Shown here in pieces: positions 62,585 through 64,000 of a stretch of DNA of 64,000 bases. The translations under genes and the position numbers were made by a program. The first letter of the stretch is position 1, and every line of letters starts with the position of its first letter. The DNA is from Gemmatimonadota bacterium (GTDB taxonomy: Bacteria > Latescibacterota > UBA2968 > GCA-2709665). The notes beneath the pieces are model-generated. The model was given only the letters and a program-made list of their open reading frames with translations, searched no databases and was not told where the DNA came from. The stretch is from the NCBI GenBank assembly GCA_028874335.1, contig JAPPJY010000070.1:62001-126000 (forward strand), written 5' to 3'.

Positions 62585-62780
62585 GTTGGCACCAATAGGA
62601 AAAAACGGCATCCGGGCGTCGTGATAAAACCCTCCGAAACAGGGTGTTATCGTCGTATGGAAGGACATCCTTTCAGTTGACGTCCAGTGACCTGGTGTAT
62701 CCTGGTAATTCGCAGTTTAATCGCCTTTATCAACTTTCACATATTCGGTTTAACGTCCACGAAAACATACGAATCCTGGT
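62585..62780 (+). repeat. Dispersed ~190-bp repeat, copy C
   Basis: Begins 2 bases after the stop of the substrate-binding protein gene (GTTGGCACCAATAGG) and ends near GAATCCTGGTT. Matches copies A and B along its full length. It separates two transporter genes that would otherwise be closely spaced. Confidence 0.85.
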
Positions 62781-62814
62781 TAACAGACGTCGGCACGGAG
62801 AGGCCTGAAGGCAG

Positions 62815-64000
62815 ATGATCCAGTACATCCTGCAGCGCAGCCTGCTGATGATCCCGACCATGATCGGCATCACCCTGATTTCGTTCCTGGTCATGCATCT
62901 CGCTCCCGGCGACCCCGTGGACTTCTTTCTCGGCGGCATGGCGGGTGAGGAGGGCATCTCGACGGACCGGCAGTCCGATTTCGAAAAAACGCGGGAGGAC
63001 CTTCGGCGGCAGCTCGGCCTGGACAGGCCGCTCCACCTCCAGTACTTGAACTGGCTGTCGAGCCTGGTTCTTCACGTGGAGCCGCTCAGCAACTTCGAAC
63101 GCATGGGCCGCCGCGTCGACATCTATCTATCGAAACTGGATACCACGGAAAGAAGCGAGTTGGCCGCGCTTGAGAATGAGGCGCGTAAGGCCCGGTTTCT
63201 TCGGAGTTTCGAAAAACATCACCCGGACGAGGCGGAAGCGCTCGTCCGTTCCTCGTTCTGGGAGAGCAAAACGGTCAAACTCGAGAACAACTACGAGTAC
63301 ACCGACGCCGGCCTGCTCCTCTTTCATTGCTTCGACCGGCGCTTTGTCACGCTCAATTTCGGTCGTTCCTTCAAGGATCAGCAGCCGGTCATCTCCCATA
63401 TCCTCGCGCGCGTGCCCATCACCCTCGAAATCAACATCATCAGTCTGATCGTGGCCTACATCATCGGTCTGCCGCTGGGTATCTGGCTGGCCGTGAAACA
63501 GGACACCCGGACCGATCGTACGCTGACCACGGGAACCTTCATCCTGTGGTCCATGCCTTCATTCTGGGTGGGCATGCTGCTCATCGTGTTTTTCTGCAAC
63601 AAGGAGTTCTTCTACTGGTTTCCGGCCTCCGGCATCCAGTCACTGGACGCCTCTTCCGATTGGGGATTCTGGCGGCTTTTGACAGACCACGCCCACCACA
63701 TGGCCATGCCGGTCCTTGCATCCAGCTACGCCAGCTTCGCGGGTCTCTCCCGATTCATGCGGACCAGCATGCTGGAGAACATGAGGCTGGATTACGTACG
63801 TACGGCCCGCGCAAAGGGCCTGTCGGAAAAGGTCGTGATTCTGAAGCACGTGTTCCGCAACTCGCTGATCCCCATCGTGACCATTCTGGCGAATCTGCTT
63901 CCGGCCATCATCGCCGGCTCGGTCTTCATCGAGACCATCTTCACCATACCGGGGCTGGGGTATCTGGGCGTTCAATCCGTACTCGTGCGCGACTATCCGA
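62815..64000 (+). CDS. ABC transporter permease, DppB/OppB type (3' end outside window)
   Basis: Inner-membrane permease of a peptide-type importer. It begins MIQYILQRSLLMIPTMIGIT, then FLVMHLAPGDPVDFF, the usual N-terminal helix and GDP motif. A periplasmic insert of about 150 residues precedes VPITLEINIISLIVAYIIGL. The EAA-like loop RTARAKGLSEKVVILKHVFR for ATPase contact and the ending IPGLGYLG are typical. At least 395 residues are visible; the gene runs off the window. It should work with the binding protein at 60742 and with a second permease and ATPases outside. Confidence 0.92.
   Translation, partial: MIQYILQRSLLMIPTMIGITLISFLVMHLAPGDPVDFFLGGMAGEEGISTDRQSDFEKTREDLRRQLGLDRPLHLQYLNWLSSLVLHVEPLSNFERMGRRVDIYLSKLDTTERSELAALENEARKARFLRSFEKHHPDEAEALVRSSFWESKTVKLENNYEYTDAGLLLFHCFDRRFVTLNFGRSFKDQQPVISHILARVPITLEINIISLIVAYIIGLPLGIWLAVKQDTRTDRTLTTGTFILWSMPSFWVGMLLIVFFCNKEFFYWFPASGIQSLDASSDWGFWRLLTDHAHHMAMPVLASSYASFAGLSRFMRTSMLENMRLDYVRTARAKGLSEKVVILKHVFRNSLIPIVTILANLLPAIIAGSVFIETIFTIPGLGYLGVQSVLVRDYP

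Noticed and set aside
1-64000. CRISPR array, tRNA or rRNA genes, prophage
   Set aside because: No regularly spaced direct repeats of 25-40 bases, no tRNA-like cloverleaf or rRNA segment, and no phage structural genes were recognised on reading. A covariance-model search for tRNAs was not possible here.

Overview
The window reads as a chromosomal segment of a GC-rich, free-living, Gram-negative bacterium of the FCB superphylum. A Latescibacterota- or Poribacteria-like lineage would fit, but this is inference from gene content. The support is an FCB-type C-terminal sorting/FlgD-like domain (NPFNPST motif) on an exported protein, several Gfo/Idh/MocA sugar-type oxidoreductases, a penicillin-acylase-like enzyme, and many palindromic intergenic repeats. 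No rRNA, tRNA, CRISPR array or prophage was recognised.

Layout. 1-17.4 kb is catabolic and cofactor metabolism: two Gfo/Idh/MocA dehydrogenases and a cupin, a PD-(D/E)XK (DUF4268-like) protein, a three-subunit molybdenum hydroxylase (large-medium-small), malate synthase G and glucose-6-phosphate isomerase on the minus strand. On the plus strand follow a third Gfo/Idh/MocA protein, a BNR/WD40-like protein, an acetamidase/formamidase, and bioA-bioD. 17.6-24.3 kb is a four-gene minus-strand cluster (fatty acyl reductase, PlsC/GNPAT-like acyltransferase, alkyl-DHAP synthase-like flavoenzyme, SDR). Together these could make ether-linked glycerolipid precursors by the route used in animal peroxisomes.

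24.6-44.6 kb is an accessory island of lower GC. It holds a heptad-repeat membrane protein, a three-gene HEPN/HNH-like/HEPN operon, a truncated type ISP restriction-modification gene, an AT-rich operon of exported proteins, a frameshifted TIR-like gene, an Apea-like HEPN gene, a methylase plus endonuclease pair, two loci of paired toxin-antitoxin-like ORFs, and a DUF4209 HEPN gene. The methylase-to-DUF4209 block lies between two direct copies of a 1.2-kb segment, one of which carries a broken gene.

44.1-50.5 kb has a glutamine amidotransferase, a PhzF protein, a penicillin acylase and small membrane proteins set among dense palindromic repeats. 50.5-58.1 kb is a housekeeping run: ndk, yceD, rpmF, fabH, fabD, fabG, acpP, fabF, rnc and a lipoate ligase-like gene, with plsX absent from its usual place. 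The window ends with a GlmL/MutL-type ASKHA protein and the start of a peptide-type ABC transporter.

Two further signals stand out. A dispersed repeat of about 190 bp has four copies that sit on gene 3' ends, and one lies at a deletion junction. Two well-conserved genes, the restriction endonuclease and RNase III, have no ATG, GTG or TTG start available and lie in the same frame just after the stop codon of the gene upstream.
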